In this document: positions 25,718 through 34,670 of the stretch, piece after piece
How the letters are laid out: each line of letters begins with the position of its first letter
How positions within the stretch are numbered: position 1 is the stretch's first letter
NCBI GenBank assembly: GCA_965230185.1
Contig: OZ245995.1
Span: 1,984,001-2,048,000 of the forward strand
Source: Motiliproteus sp965230185
Lineage (GTDB): Bacteria > Pseudomonadota > Gammaproteobacteria > Pseudomonadales > Balneatricaceae
DNA: 64,000 bases
Direction: 5' to 3'
Notes under the pieces: generated by a model
Databases searched by the model: none
Seen by the model: the letters and a program-made list of their open reading frames with translations, nothing else
Told to the model about the DNA's origin: nothing
Translations under genes and position numbers: made by a program

Positions 25718-25767
25718 AAGGGTGATCGCACTCGGAGACACGAAGAGAGTACGAACAACGACTGGGC

Positions 25768-26358
25768 TCAGGCGCGGGCCTGAACGTCGGTTACGCCCTG
25801 CAGTCTGGGCCGCTCTGGCTCCATGGCGGGCAGCGGCTCCACCTCCTTCATCGTCCCGGCGGAGCGGGTGGCCAGGGCCTGATATTCCTGAGTGTTCAGG
25901 GATTTCCAGTGCAGATCCCGGTCACTGACTTCGCGGATCGCCTTTGCCGGCGAGCCCACCAGCAGCTGGCGGGGCTGGCCTTCGAAACCGACCTTCACAA
26001 AACTGTTGGCGGCAACGATACTGCCTTCGCCGATGATGGCGCCGTCCATCACCACGGCGTTCATCCCCACCAGTGCATTCCTGCCGATGACGCAGCCGTG
26101 CAATATCGCGCCATGACCGATATGGCCATCCTCCTCCACAATCGTCTCCACATCGCAGTAGCCGTGCATCACGCAGCAGTCCTGAATATTGGATCCCTTT
26201 TCCAGGATCAGCCGGCCATAGTCGCCGCGCAGCGATGCCAGTGGGGCGATATAGACATTGGGACCGACGATTACATCGCCGATCAGTACCGCGGTGGGGT
26301 GAACATAGGCGCTGGGATGCACCACCGGGCGCAGGCCATCAAATTCATAACAGGGCAT
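25768..26358 (-). CDS. caiE: Carnitine operon protein CaiE (left-handed beta-helix)
   Basis: A 196 aa trimeric hexapeptide-repeat protein very close to E. coli CaiE along its length: PVVHPSAYVHPTAVLIGDVI, APLASLRGDYGRLI, NIQDCCVMHGYCD, HIGHGAILHGC, and the distinctive tail RPRLQGVTDV. Histidines in HGYCD, HIGHG match the metal site of gamma-class carbonic-anhydrase-like folds. Known: CaiE stimulates carnitine racemase/dehydratase activity, perhaps by supplying a CoA-derived cofactor. GGAGG precedes the start. It is the last gene of a leftward operon with the SDR and caiD. Confidence 0.92.
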   Translation of the reverse strand: MPCYEFDGLRPVVHPSAYVHPTAVLIGDVIVGPNVYIAPLASLRGDYGRLILEKGSNIQDCCVMHGYCDVETIVEEDGHIGHGAILHGCVIGRNALVGMNAVVMDGAIIGEGSIVAANSFVKVGFEGQPRQLLVGSPAKAIREVSDRDLHWKSLNTQEYQALATRSAGTMKEVEPLPAMEPERPRLQGVTDVQARA

Positions 26359-26424
26359 AACATGCCTCCGTGTCGGTTAACGGATGTCGTTTTTTCAGGA
26401 GTTCAGAGGTAGTTCCAAACTTTT

Positions 26425-27207
26425 TCAGAGTTGTGGCGAGGCACCGGTCAGGTGCTCGCCGCCATCCTGAGCCAGGCAGATGCCGGTAATAAAATCGGCG
26501 GCGGGGGAGACCAGAAAGGCCGCTGCCTGGCCCACCTCCTCTGGTGAGCCCATACGCCTGATCAGCAGCTTATCGATCCCCGCCTGCAGGCTGGCGGAGT
26601 CGTAGTTGTCGAGGCCGCTGGTGTTAATGGTGCCGGGAGCGATGGCATTGACCCGGATCTGCTGGTTGGCCCACTCCCAGGCCAGGGTTTTAGTGAGGTT
26701 GACCACCCCGGCGCGGGCAGCAGCCGCGTGAGCCATGCCGGGCAGGCCGTTGTCCTGGCAGAGCACGATATTGACGATGCTGCCGGGCCGGCTCCGGTCG
26801 ATGCACTGGCGGGCAAAAGCCTGACTCATCTGGAAGGTGCCCTGCAGGTTCAGCTCGACCACCGCCCGAAAGCCGTTGGCGGAAATATCCAGCGCCGGGG
26901 CGGCGAACTGGCCGCCGGCATTGTTGACCAGAATATCCACACCGATCCGGTCCTCCCGGAGCGAGTCGAACAGCTGGCTGACGCTGCCACTGTCGCGAAT
27001 ATTTACCGATGCCAGCAGTACTTCGATGCCTTCACGTTGCATTGCCTCGGCGGCGGAAGCCAGTCGGTCGGTATCACGGGCGGCGATAATCACCCGGGCG
27101 CCCAGCGAGCCCAGGGTACGGGCAATGGCCAGACCGATGCCGCTGCCGCCACCGGTGATCAGGGCGGTTTTACCGGCGAACAGGTCCGGTCTGAATACTG
27201 TATCCAT
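26425..27207 (-). CDS. PECR-like short-chain dehydrogenase/reductase (enoyl-CoA reductase-type)
   Basis: A 260 aa SDR. The nucleotide site is TGGGSGIG (residues 18-25) and NNAGGQF the structural motif. The usual YxxxK catalytic pair is absent; the equivalent segment reads HAAAARAGVVNLTKTLAWEW. This arrangement, with GGQF and the following PGTINTSG, is like peroxisomal trans-2-enoyl-CoA reductase and 2,4-dienoyl-CoA reductase. Inference: in this operon it may act on crotonobetainyl-CoA or a related enoyl-CoA. It lies between caiE and caiD, all leftward, with gaps of about 50-70 bp. Confidence 0.78.
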   Translation of the reverse strand: MDTVFRPDLFAGKTALITGGGSGIGLAIARTLGSLGARVIIAARDTDRLASAAEAMQREGIEVLLASVNIRDSGSVSQLFDSLREDRIGVDILVNNAGGQFAAPALDISANGFRAVVELNLQGTFQMSQAFARQCIDRSRPGSIVNIVLCQDNGLPGMAHAAAARAGVVNLTKTLAWEWANQQIRVNAIAPGTINTSGLDNYDSASLQAGIDKLLIRRMGSPEEVGQAAAFLVSPAADFITGICLAQDGGEHLTGASPQL

Positions 27208-27257
27208 CTGTCTGTCTCTTTCTGCGTTAAATGGGGGACGGAATTGGTTCTGAAGGC

Positions 27258-28043
27258 TCAGCGGCCCTGCCAGACCGGGTTGCGGCCTTCGGCAAAGGCA
27301 CGGGCACCTTCGCCGGCATCTTCGGAGTTCAGCATCCGCCGGTAGTGGCTCAGGGTTCCGTTGCGCTGAAGCCGGAAGGCGGCTTCAAGATCCAGCGCTT
27401 CGGTGCAGTTCACCAGCTCTTTGATGGCCTGCTGAGCCAGCGGGGCGCTGCCACTGATCTGCCCGGCCAGCTGCCAGGCGCTGTCCAGCAGACCGTCGCG
27501 GTCGACGACCCGGTTCACCAGCCCCCACTGCCGGGCATCAATGGCGCTCAGTTGCCGGCCGGTCAGCATCATCTCCATCGCCAGCGCTCGCGGCAGGCGC
27601 CGGGGCAGGCGGAATACACCGCCGGAGTCCGGGGCGATACCGATCTGCGCTTCCGGCAGGAAAAAGCGGGCGTGCTCTGCCGTCACGATCAGGTCGCAAG
27701 CCAGCGCCAGTTCGAAACCACCGCCCACGGCCATGCCGTTGACGGCGGCAATCACCGGTTTTCTCAGCGAGAAATATTCGGTGAGGCCGGCGAAACCGCC
27801 CGGACCATGGTCGGCATCCACCGCTTCACCCGCGGCGGCGGCCCTCAGGTCCCAGCCGGCGGAGAAGAAGCGGTCACCGGCGCCGGTAATAATGGCAACC
27901 TGCTGGTCAGCAGCCTGCTCGAAGGTGGCAAAAACCTCATAAAGGCGGCGGCTGGTCGCGCTGTCGATGGCGTTCGCTTTAGGACGGTCAAGGGTGATCA
28001 GCAGGGCGGAGCCACGCTGTTCGGTGTGGATGGCGGTTGTCAT
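27258..28043 (-). CDS. caiD: Crotonobetainyl-CoA hydratase (CaiD)
   Basis: A 261 aa crotonase-fold enzyme that interconverts crotonobetainyl-CoA and L-carnitinyl-CoA. It matches E. coli CaiD in distinctive places: LDRPKANAIDSATS, SAGWDLRAAAAGEA, DHGPGGFAGLTEYF, GGGFELALACD, LPEAQIGIAPDSGGVFRLP, SEDAGEGARAFAEGR and the tail NPVWQGR. The oxyanion-hole loops and both Glu positions are present. It is the first gene of the leftward operon and is divergent from the acyl-CoA dehydrogenase operon (390 bp shared control region). Confidence 0.92.
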   Translation of the reverse strand: MTTAIHTEQRGSALLITLDRPKANAIDSATSRRLYEVFATFEQAADQQVAIITGAGDRFFSAGWDLRAAAAGEAVDADHGPGGFAGLTEYFSLRKPVIAAVNGMAVGGGFELALACDLIVTAEHARFFLPEAQIGIAPDSGGVFRLPRRLPRALAMEMMLTGRQLSAIDARQWGLVNRVVDRDGLLDSAWQLAGQISGSAPLAQQAIKELVNCTEALDLEAAFRLQRNGTLSHYRRMLNSEDAGEGARAFAEGRNPVWQGR

Positions 28044-28432
28044 ATCAGGGCCTTTTCCGGCAGCCGCCTGTCTGTGACCGGCTGCTTTCCGTGTTGTTGT
28101 TCTTGTCGATGACTGTGGTTGTCGGTGGGGATGTCCGGACCGATTTCGACACCTTAATCGACCCGGTTTCTGTTCAGATTGATATCAGGCGACATATCGA
28201 TGCATTTCAGCGACAGATGTCCCGGTATGTGGCGTATTAACGGTGGCTAATAAAAGAAGGTTGTCGTCCGATCAGGTGATTGTGTCGTTGTAAGTCAAAA
28301 ATCATCCGACCTGTTGCCGTAGTTTGGATTTAAGGCTCGCCGGGCAGCAGTTGTCACCCGGACCGAGCAGGAGGCCGCCGCAGCGCGCTCCTCCGACCCT
28401 AATCAGCCCTAAAACAACAATACGGAGATTCA
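28044..28432. promoter_or_regulatory. Divergent control region of the carnitine-type locus
   Basis: About 390 bp between the divergent caiD and acyl-CoA dehydrogenase starts. The AT-rich core around 28230-28340 is the likely promoter area. ACGGAGA near 28420 is the ribosome site of the rightward operon. No unambiguous operator could be picked by eye. Confidence 0.5.
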
Positions 28433-29602
28433 GTGATGGATTTCAGCCTTTCCAAAGAACATCAGGAACTGCAGGCCAAAGCGCAGGAATTTACCGAGCA
28501 GGTACTGTTCCCGCACGAACTGGAATGTGAAGAGAACGATGGTATCAGCAAAGAGACCCACCAGCAGATCATTCAGCAGGTGCTGGACTGGGAGTTCAAC
28601 GCCCCCAACCACAGCAGGGAAGACGGCGGTCAGGGCTTTACCATTTTCGAGCAGACGCTGCTGAACGAGCAGCTGGGTAAGGCTACCGGTGCCATCTGGG
28701 ATGCGCTCTGGTATCCCTCCTATCCCATGCGTTTTGCCAGCCAGGCTCAGAAAGAGGAGTACCTGATTCCCACCTGTCAGGGTAAACGCCGCGATGCTTA
28801 CGCCATCACCGAAGCGGATGCCGGTTCCGATCCCCGTCAGTGCCTGACCCGTGCTGACAGGGTCGACGGTGGCTGGAAAATCAGTGGCGAGAAGTGGTTT
28901 GTCACCATCGGTGACATCGCCGACTACATTCTGGTTCACGCTCATGTCGACGGTGATCCCGACAAGCCCACGGTGTTCTTTGTGGACAAGGATCTGCCCG
29001 GCGTCGAACTCAAGCGTACGCCGCTCTATACCCATCATTTTGCCTTCAAGCATCCGGAGTACATCTTTAACGACGTCATCGTCGGGGACGACAAGATTCT
29101 CGGTGAGATCGGTCAGGGGTACGACATGACCAAAGACTGGTTTGTCGAAGCCCGTCTCGGCATCGCCGCCCGTTGTGTCGGTGGTGCCATCCGGGCCGCC
29201 GAGGAGGCCAATAACTACGCTGCTAACCGGATTCAGTTCGGTCAGTCGATCCGCGACTTCCAGGCCATCGAATTTATGCTGGCCGATATGGCGGTGGAGA
29301 TCATGGCCGCAAAGAGCATGCTTTATCGGTTGAGCTGGGAGATCGACCAGAGCGGTGATCGCAAGCGCAACCATGCCCGGGCGTCGGCCCTGAAGCTGCA
29401 CTGTTCAGAAATGGTGGGACGGGTCTGCGACAAGGCGGTCCAGGTGCTGGGTGGTCGCGGCTATATGCGTGAGCAGCCGGTGGAGCGTCTGTGGCGCGAT
29501 ACCCGGGTCGACCGGATCTGGGAAGGCACCTCGGAAATTCAGCGAGTGGTCATCGGTGGCCAGATCAAGAAGCGCGGTATGGATATCTACACCGGCTGGT
29601 AA
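28433..29602 (+). CDS. Acyl-CoA dehydrogenase (carnitine/butyrobetaine locus)
   Basis: A 389 aa FAD enzyme. The middle domain has AITEADAGSDPRQ, the FAD and substrate loop; the C-domain has AANRIQFGQSIRDFQAIEFM, then QVLGGRGYMREQPVERLWRD, then IWEGTSEIQRVVIG, with the catalytic Glu in that last segment. Known: enzymes of this family oxidise gamma-butyrobetainyl-CoA to crotonobetainyl-CoA in aerobic pathways, or reduce crotonobetainyl-CoA in the anaerobic CaiA case. It is not especially close to CaiA, so I favour the oxidative direction. It is the first gene of the rightward operon. Confidence 0.82.
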   Translation: MMDFSLSKEHQELQAKAQEFTEQVLFPHELECEENDGISKETHQQIIQQVLDWEFNAPNHSREDGGQGFTIFEQTLLNEQLGKATGAIWDALWYPSYPMRFASQAQKEEYLIPTCQGKRRDAYAITEADAGSDPRQCLTRADRVDGGWKISGEKWFVTIGDIADYILVHAHVDGDPDKPTVFFVDKDLPGVELKRTPLYTHHFAFKHPEYIFNDVIVGDDKILGEIGQGYDMTKDWFVEARLGIAARCVGGAIRAAEEANNYAANRIQFGQSIRDFQAIEFMLADMAVEIMAAKSMLYRLSWEIDQSGDRKRNHARASALKLHCSEMVGRVCDKAVQVLGGRGYMREQPVERLWRDTRVDRIWEGTSEIQRVVIGGQIKKRGMDIYTGW

Positions 29603-29689
29603 GCACCAGTAACCGGCAGCGGGCGCCGTATTGCTTCTCGCTGCCCGGGTCTGATCCTGCTGATGCTCTGTAGTTGAAGAGGTATGTAT

Positions 29690-31795
29690 ATGTCCAGTTC
29701 TGATCTGAAACGGGAAAATCTGCGTCGGCTGATGTCACCCCGGCACATCGTGCTGATCGGTGGCTCCAATCTCGAACAGCCGATCCGCAATACCCGTGAT
29801 ATTGGCTTTAAAGGTGAAATCTGGATCGTCAATCCGAAGTATGACGAGATTGCCGGTATCCCCTGTTATCGCACGGTGGATGAGTTGCCGGAGGCGCCGG
29901 ATGCCGCCTTCGTAGCGGTCAATGCCGGTCTCTCCGTCGGCGCCGTACGGGCGCTGCGGGAAAAAGGCTGCGGTGGCGTGGTCTGTTATGCCGCCGGTTT
30001 TGCCGAAGTGGGTGGTGAAGGCCAGCGGTTGCAGGAGGATCTTATCGAGGCCGCCGGTGAGATGGCGCTGGTGGGGCCCAACTGCTACGGCCTGCTTAAT
30101 TTTACCAGTGGCGTGGCCCTGTGGCCGGACCGGCTCTGCGGTCAGCGGGCCGAAAAAGGGGTCGCCATTATCAGTCAGAGCGGCAATGTCGCGCTGACCC
30201 TGACCATGCAGGATCGTTCGTTGCCGGTCACCCATGTAATCAGTGTCGGCAATCAGGCGACCCTGGGGGTGGGGGACTATATTGAGCCGCTGCTGGAGGA
30301 GGATTCCGTCTCCGCGATCGGCTTCTATATCGAGGGGCTGAAAGATATCGAATCCTTCAGCCGGGCGGCCCTGAAGGCGGTCCGGAAAGGAGTGCCGCTG
30401 GTGGTGCTGAAGGCCGGGACTTCCGAGATCGGCACCCAGCTGACCATGAGCCACACCAGTTCGCTGGCCGGCTCAGACGATATGTATCAGGCGATGTTTA
30501 AGCGGCTGGGTATTCTGCGGGTGCACTCGCTGGGCGAGCTGCTGGAAACCCTGAAGATGGCGGCGCTCTGTGAACTTCCGAAGGGGGATCGCATCGGCGT
30601 GCTGACCTGCTCCGGCGGTGACAGCGCGATGCTGGCCGACAGTCTCGATTATTACAACCTGAGCCTGCCTTCGCTGACGGCAGCGCAGACCGAAAAGCTG
30701 CGTCGCTGGCTGCCGGATTTTGCAAGTCTCTCCAACCCACTGGATTACAACACCTCGATCTGGGGTGATCCGGAGGCCTGTACGGCGGTGTTCGGCGCCA
30801 TGATGGAGGGGGATTATGACACCACCATTCTGGCGCTGGACTTCCCGTTGAAAGGGATAGGAGATGACCGTGAGTGGCAGGTGGCGGTCGATGCCATGAT
30901 CCGCGCCCACGCCAGTCACCACAAGACCGCTGCGGTGATCAGTAACCTCAGTGAGCTGCTGCCGGAAGATGCCCGGTCAAGGCTGGTGGCGGCGGGCATC
31001 GCTCCCTTGCAGGGGCTGAAGGACGGTGTGGCGGCGGTGCACCGGCTGGTTCGCTATGCCGAACGTCGCCAGCAGATTCTGGCGCTGGATGATCCGCAGC
31101 GATTGCTGCTGCGTCAGGGGCGGGCGCCGGACGGCGACAGCCGGATGCTGGATGAGTGGGCCTCCAAACAGCTGGTCGGCGGCTATGGCCTGCCGCTGCC
31201 GGGTGGTCAGTTGGCCGGTCTCGATGAAGTCGCTGCGGTGGCGGAGCAGGTCGGCTTCCCGGTGGTGATGAAGGGGGTCAGCGACCGGCTGGCTCACAAA
31301 ACCGAGGCCGGCGCCGTCGCCCTCAATCTTAAAGACAGCGCTGCCGTAGTCGATGCCGCCGAAACCATGGCGGAGAACCTGCGAGCGGCCGGACTGGATG
31401 CGTTCAGCTTTCTGATTGAACCCATGGTCGCCGATGCCGTCGGCGAACTGATCATCGGTCTGAAGCGGGACGAACAGTTCGGGCTGGCACTGATCGTCGG
31501 CACCGGCGGGATACTCGTCAACCTGCTCAACGACAGCGCTACGTTGCTGCTGCCCACCAGCCGCGATGCGGTGCAGGAGGCGCTGGAAGGACTGAAGGGT
31601 GTCCGCCTGCTGCAGGGCTATCGCGGCCGTCCCGAAGGGGATGTGGATGCGGCGGTGGACGCGGTGCTGGCGGTGGCGGATTTTGCCCTTGAGCACTGGG
31701 GCAGCGTTACCGAGGTGGATATCAATCCGCTGATGGTGCGCCCGAAGGGGCGGGGGGCTGTGGCCGCCGATGCGCTGGTACGGATCACTGACTGA
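29690..31795 (+). CDS. ADP(NDP)-forming acyl-CoA synthetase
   Basis: About 701 aa with the alpha and beta parts of ADP-forming acyl-CoA synthetases in one chain: CoA-binding Rossmann domain (HIVLIGGSN; about 10-130), succinyl-CoA-ligase-like domains (about 145-460), and an ATP-grasp domain (about 480-700; FPVVMKGVSDRLAHKTEAGA). H255 in MSHTSSLAGSD is the expected phospho-His. The start at 29690 is chosen because AAGAGG fits its spacing; 29684 is possible. It probably activates the substrate brought in by the next gene's transporter. Known: the DMSP lyase DddX belongs to this superfamily, so a DMSP-like substrate is an alternative to carnitine/betaine acids. Confidence 0.85.
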   Translation: MSSSDLKRENLRRLMSPRHIVLIGGSNLEQPIRNTRDIGFKGEIWIVNPKYDEIAGIPCYRTVDELPEAPDAAFVAVNAGLSVGAVRALREKGCGGVVCYAAGFAEVGGEGQRLQEDLIEAAGEMALVGPNCYGLLNFTSGVALWPDRLCGQRAEKGVAIISQSGNVALTLTMQDRSLPVTHVISVGNQATLGVGDYIEPLLEEDSVSAIGFYIEGLKDIESFSRAALKAVRKGVPLVVLKAGTSEIGTQLTMSHTSSLAGSDDMYQAMFKRLGILRVHSLGELLETLKMAALCELPKGDRIGVLTCSGGDSAMLADSLDYYNLSLPSLTAAQTEKLRRWLPDFASLSNPLDYNTSIWGDPEACTAVFGAMMEGDYDTTILALDFPLKGIGDDREWQVAVDAMIRAHASHHKTAAVISNLSELLPEDARSRLVAAGIAPLQGLKDGVAAVHRLVRYAERRQQILALDDPQRLLLRQGRAPDGDSRMLDEWASKQLVGGYGLPLPGGQLAGLDEVAAVAEQVGFPVVMKGVSDRLAHKTEAGAVALNLKDSAAVVDAAETMAENLRAAGLDAFSFLIEPMVADAVGELIIGLKRDEQFGLALIVGTGGILVNLLNDSATLLLPTSRDAVQEALEGLKGVRLLQGYRGRPEGDVDAAVDAVLAVADFALEHWGSVTEVDINPLMVRPKGRGAVAADALVRITD

Positions 31796-31945
31796 AAATT
31801 ACGGTTCTCCGGTCCCCGGCAGTCGGGGCCGGAACCGATGACGATGAGGTTAACCATGTTCTGAGCCGCAGTAACTTCAGGTTTCGTAAAACAAGAACAA
31901 CATTAAGTCTGGGACAGACAACGGTTTGTCCGGGAGGCCTATACA

Positions 31946-33631
31946 ATGAATACCCCTAACGATAATAGAAACGTCGCCGGCAAGCTGGCGATCGATCCGG
32001 CCATCCTCTGGCCTGCGGTGGCGGTGATCCTCGCCACCAGCGTGCCACTGGCCATCAACCCCGAGGCGGGTAAGACCATCGTCAGCGGCCTGCTGAGCTG
32101 GTTTACCGGCAACTTCGGCTGGATGTACCTGCTGTCCGGTGTCGGCAGCTTCTTCTTTATGTGCTGGCTGGCTTTCGGTCCCATTGGTCGTATCAAGCTG
32201 GGGGCACCGGAAGATCAGCCGGAATTTCGCAAGATCCCCTGGATCGCCATGCTGTTCTGCGCCGGTATCGGCATCTCCATCTGTAACTGGGCCTTTGTCG
32301 AGCCGCTCTACTTCCTGTCCGGGCCGCCACTGGGGGTCGAGGCCAACTCTTCGGCCGCCGCGGAATGGGCGGCGATGTACCCGATGTTCCACTGGGGAGT
32401 GGTGCCCTGGGCGCTGTACCTGATGCCGGCACTGCCGATTGGTTATGTGCTCTATGTACGCAAAGGCACGGTGATGCGTCTCAGCGAAGCCTGTCGCGGT
32501 ATTCTCGGTGACGCCGTTGACGGTCCCATCGGCAAACTGATCGACGTGATCGTGATCTTCTCCATTGTCGGTGGTGTCGGCACCTCACTTGGACTGTCGG
32601 TACCGCTGGTATCGGCACTGTTCCAGGAGATGTTCGGACTCAACGATTCCTTCCTGCTGCAGATGGGCATTCTTGCGGCCTGGACGGGGATGATCGCCTG
32701 GAGTGTCTTCAACGGTCTTAATAAAGGGATTCAGACCCTTTCCAACATCAATGCGGTGCTGGCGTTCCTGTTGCTGTTCTTCGTGCTGATCGCTGGTCCG
32801 ACGGTGTTTCTGCTGAACCTCTGGTCCAACAGCTTCGGGCTGTTTATGGATAACTTCTTCCGCATCAATTTCTGGACCGACCCTGTAACTAAGGGTGGTT
32901 TTCCTGAAGGCTGGACCATCTTCTACTGGGCCTGGTGGATCGCCTATGCGCCGATGATGGGATTGTTCGTCGCCCGTATCTCCCGCGGCCGTACCATCAA
33001 AGAGCTGATCGTCAATGGTGTGGTCTGGGGCAGCGTCGGCTGCTGGGCATTCTTCGCCATCTGGGGAGGCTATGCCATCGACCTCGATGTTAACGGTGTT
33101 GTTAATCTGCAGGCGATCCTCAGTGAACAGGGGATTCCGGCGACGGTGGTGGCGGTGCTGAAAACCCTGCCTGCTGCCTCCCTGATTGTGCCGCTGTTCA
33201 CCCTGTTGTGCTTCGTGTTCCTGGCGACCACCGTGGATTCCTCCGCCTATATGCTGGCATCCATCTGTACCCGGGAGCTGTCCGGCTATCAGGAGCCAGC
33301 CCGCTGGAACCGGGTACTGTGGACGCTGATGCTGGCGCTGGTGGGGGTCGGGCTGCTGTCCGTTGGTGGTCTTAAGGCGGTTCAGACCTCCACCATTCTG
33401 GTGGCGCTGCCGATGATTCCGGTGCTGATCATTATGGCGGCATCGCTGGTGCGCTGGGCCCATCAGGATTTCGGCGCCGAGCTTTCGCCCTACGCCGTGG
33501 CCCGCTGCCAGCAGCAAGGCAGAGCGGTGCTGGTTCATCAGTACGATAATCGTGAAGAGGGGGGCGCTGCCGGCGACATCGGCTCGCCCGTGACCGCTGA
33601 ATCGGACGCTGCCGCACGGCCGGTATCCTGA
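31946..33631 (+). CDS. CaiT-like BCCT transporter
   Basis: A 561 aa carrier with 12 predicted helices. It resembles CaiT in several spots: FCAGIGISICNWAFVEPLYF, VGGVGTSLGLSVPL and, for the tryptophan box, GWTIFYWAWWIAYAPMMGLF followed by VARISRGRT. Known: BCCT carriers move quaternary-ammonium or sulfonium zwitterions such as carnitine, butyrobetaine, glycine betaine and DMSP. GGGAGG lies 9 bases before the start. It follows the ligase gene by 150 bp. The last 60 residues are a hydrophilic tail (NREEGGAAGD) longer than CaiT's. Confidence 0.92.
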   Translation: MNTPNDNRNVAGKLAIDPAILWPAVAVILATSVPLAINPEAGKTIVSGLLSWFTGNFGWMYLLSGVGSFFFMCWLAFGPIGRIKLGAPEDQPEFRKIPWIAMLFCAGIGISICNWAFVEPLYFLSGPPLGVEANSSAAAEWAAMYPMFHWGVVPWALYLMPALPIGYVLYVRKGTVMRLSEACRGILGDAVDGPIGKLIDVIVIFSIVGGVGTSLGLSVPLVSALFQEMFGLNDSFLLQMGILAAWTGMIAWSVFNGLNKGIQTLSNINAVLAFLLLFFVLIAGPTVFLLNLWSNSFGLFMDNFFRINFWTDPVTKGGFPEGWTIFYWAWWIAYAPMMGLFVARISRGRTIKELIVNGVVWGSVGCWAFFAIWGGYAIDLDVNGVVNLQAILSEQGIPATVVAVLKTLPAASLIVPLFTLLCFVFLATTVDSSAYMLASICTRELSGYQEPARWNRVLWTLMLALVGVGLLSVGGLKAVQTSTILVALPMIPVLIIMAASLVRWAHQDFGAELSPYAVARCQQQGRAVLVHQYDNREEGGAAGDIGSPVTAESDAAARPVS

Positions 33632-33803
33632 AATCTCAGGGACGTGAATATTGCGTCCCTGCCATCAAGGCCGGCACGTCGGTCGGCCTTTCTGTTGTAC
33701 TTTCCGTTTCTCTTTCTGGTACAGAGCCAGCGGCCCGGGGGCGGGTCGGCTGGCTGTGTCCGAAAAAAGACCATAAAAGCTCCCTGTCAGAGGACCGAAG
33801 CAA

Positions 33804-34649
33804 ATGAGTGTAACTACAGTGGGGGTAATCGGCGCCGGCCAGATGGGCAGCGGCATTGCTCAGAGTTTTGCCATGGCCGGTTTCCGGGTGATTCTGCATG
33901 ACCTCGATAGCCGCGTGATCGAGGCTGGCATCGATACCGCAGGTCAGAGTCTCGGGCGTTTGCAGGATAAAGGCCGACTGGCCGAACCTGCGGAGAAAAT
34001 TCTGGAACGGTTGTACGGAACTACCGACTTTTCTGCCCTGGCCGATGCCGGGCTGGTAGTGGAAGCCGTCAGCGAAAACGAGGCACTTAAAAAGAAGCTG
34101 TTTACCGGGCTGGACCAGATCTGTCCGGTTGGGACAGTGCTGGCCAGCAATACCTCTTCAATTTCGATTACCCGGCTGGCCGCCGCAACGAACCGTCCCG
34201 ACCGGGTGATCGGTATGCACTTTATGAATCCGGTGCCGGTGATGAAGCTGGTGGAGGTGATACGTGGTCTTCAGACCAGCGATGAGACTCAGGCTCTGAT
34301 TGAAGCGCTGGCACGGCGGCTCAATAAGACCACGATCTGTTCCCGTGACCGATCCGGCTTTATCGTCAACCGACTGCTGTTGCCGATGATCAACGAAGCG
34401 GTCTTTGCCCTCTATGAAGGGGTGGCCGCTGCAGAGGAGATTGATACTGCAATGAAGCTGGGCGCCAGCCATCCGCTGGGGCCACTGGCACTGGCGGATA
34501 TGATTGGTCTGGATACCTGCCTGAGTATCATGCAGGTGCTGTTTGACGGCTTTAACGAAGATAAATACCGGCCCTGTCCGCTGCTCAGACAGATGGTTGA
34601 TGCCGGTTATCTTGGCCGTAAATCCGGCCGGGGATTTTATCGCTACTGA
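33804..34649 (+). CDS. 3-hydroxyacyl-CoA dehydrogenase (NAD-dependent)
   Basis: A 281 aa enzyme of 3-hydroxybutyryl-CoA dehydrogenase length. GVIGAGQMGSGIAQ is the NAD site; LASNTSSISITRLA, MHFMNPVPVMKLVE (with the catalytic His) and DRSGFIVNRLLLPMINEA follow. It ends in the C-terminal domain signature GHP-type SHPLGPLALADMIGLD, then GRKSGRGFYRY. In this operon a likely job is oxidation of carnitinyl-CoA or a related 3-hydroxyacyl-CoA. GAGGA precedes the start by about 9 bases. Confidence 0.88.
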   Translation: MSVTTVGVIGAGQMGSGIAQSFAMAGFRVILHDLDSRVIEAGIDTAGQSLGRLQDKGRLAEPAEKILERLYGTTDFSALADAGLVVEAVSENEALKKKLFTGLDQICPVGTVLASNTSSISITRLAAATNRPDRVIGMHFMNPVPVMKLVEVIRGLQTSDETQALIEALARRLNKTTICSRDRSGFIVNRLLLPMINEAVFALYEGVAAAEEIDTAMKLGASHPLGPLALADMIGLDTCLSIMQVLFDGFNEDKYRPCPLLRQMVDAGYLGRKSGRGFYRY

Positions 34650-34670
34650 ACGAGTACGGGGAACCGAACT

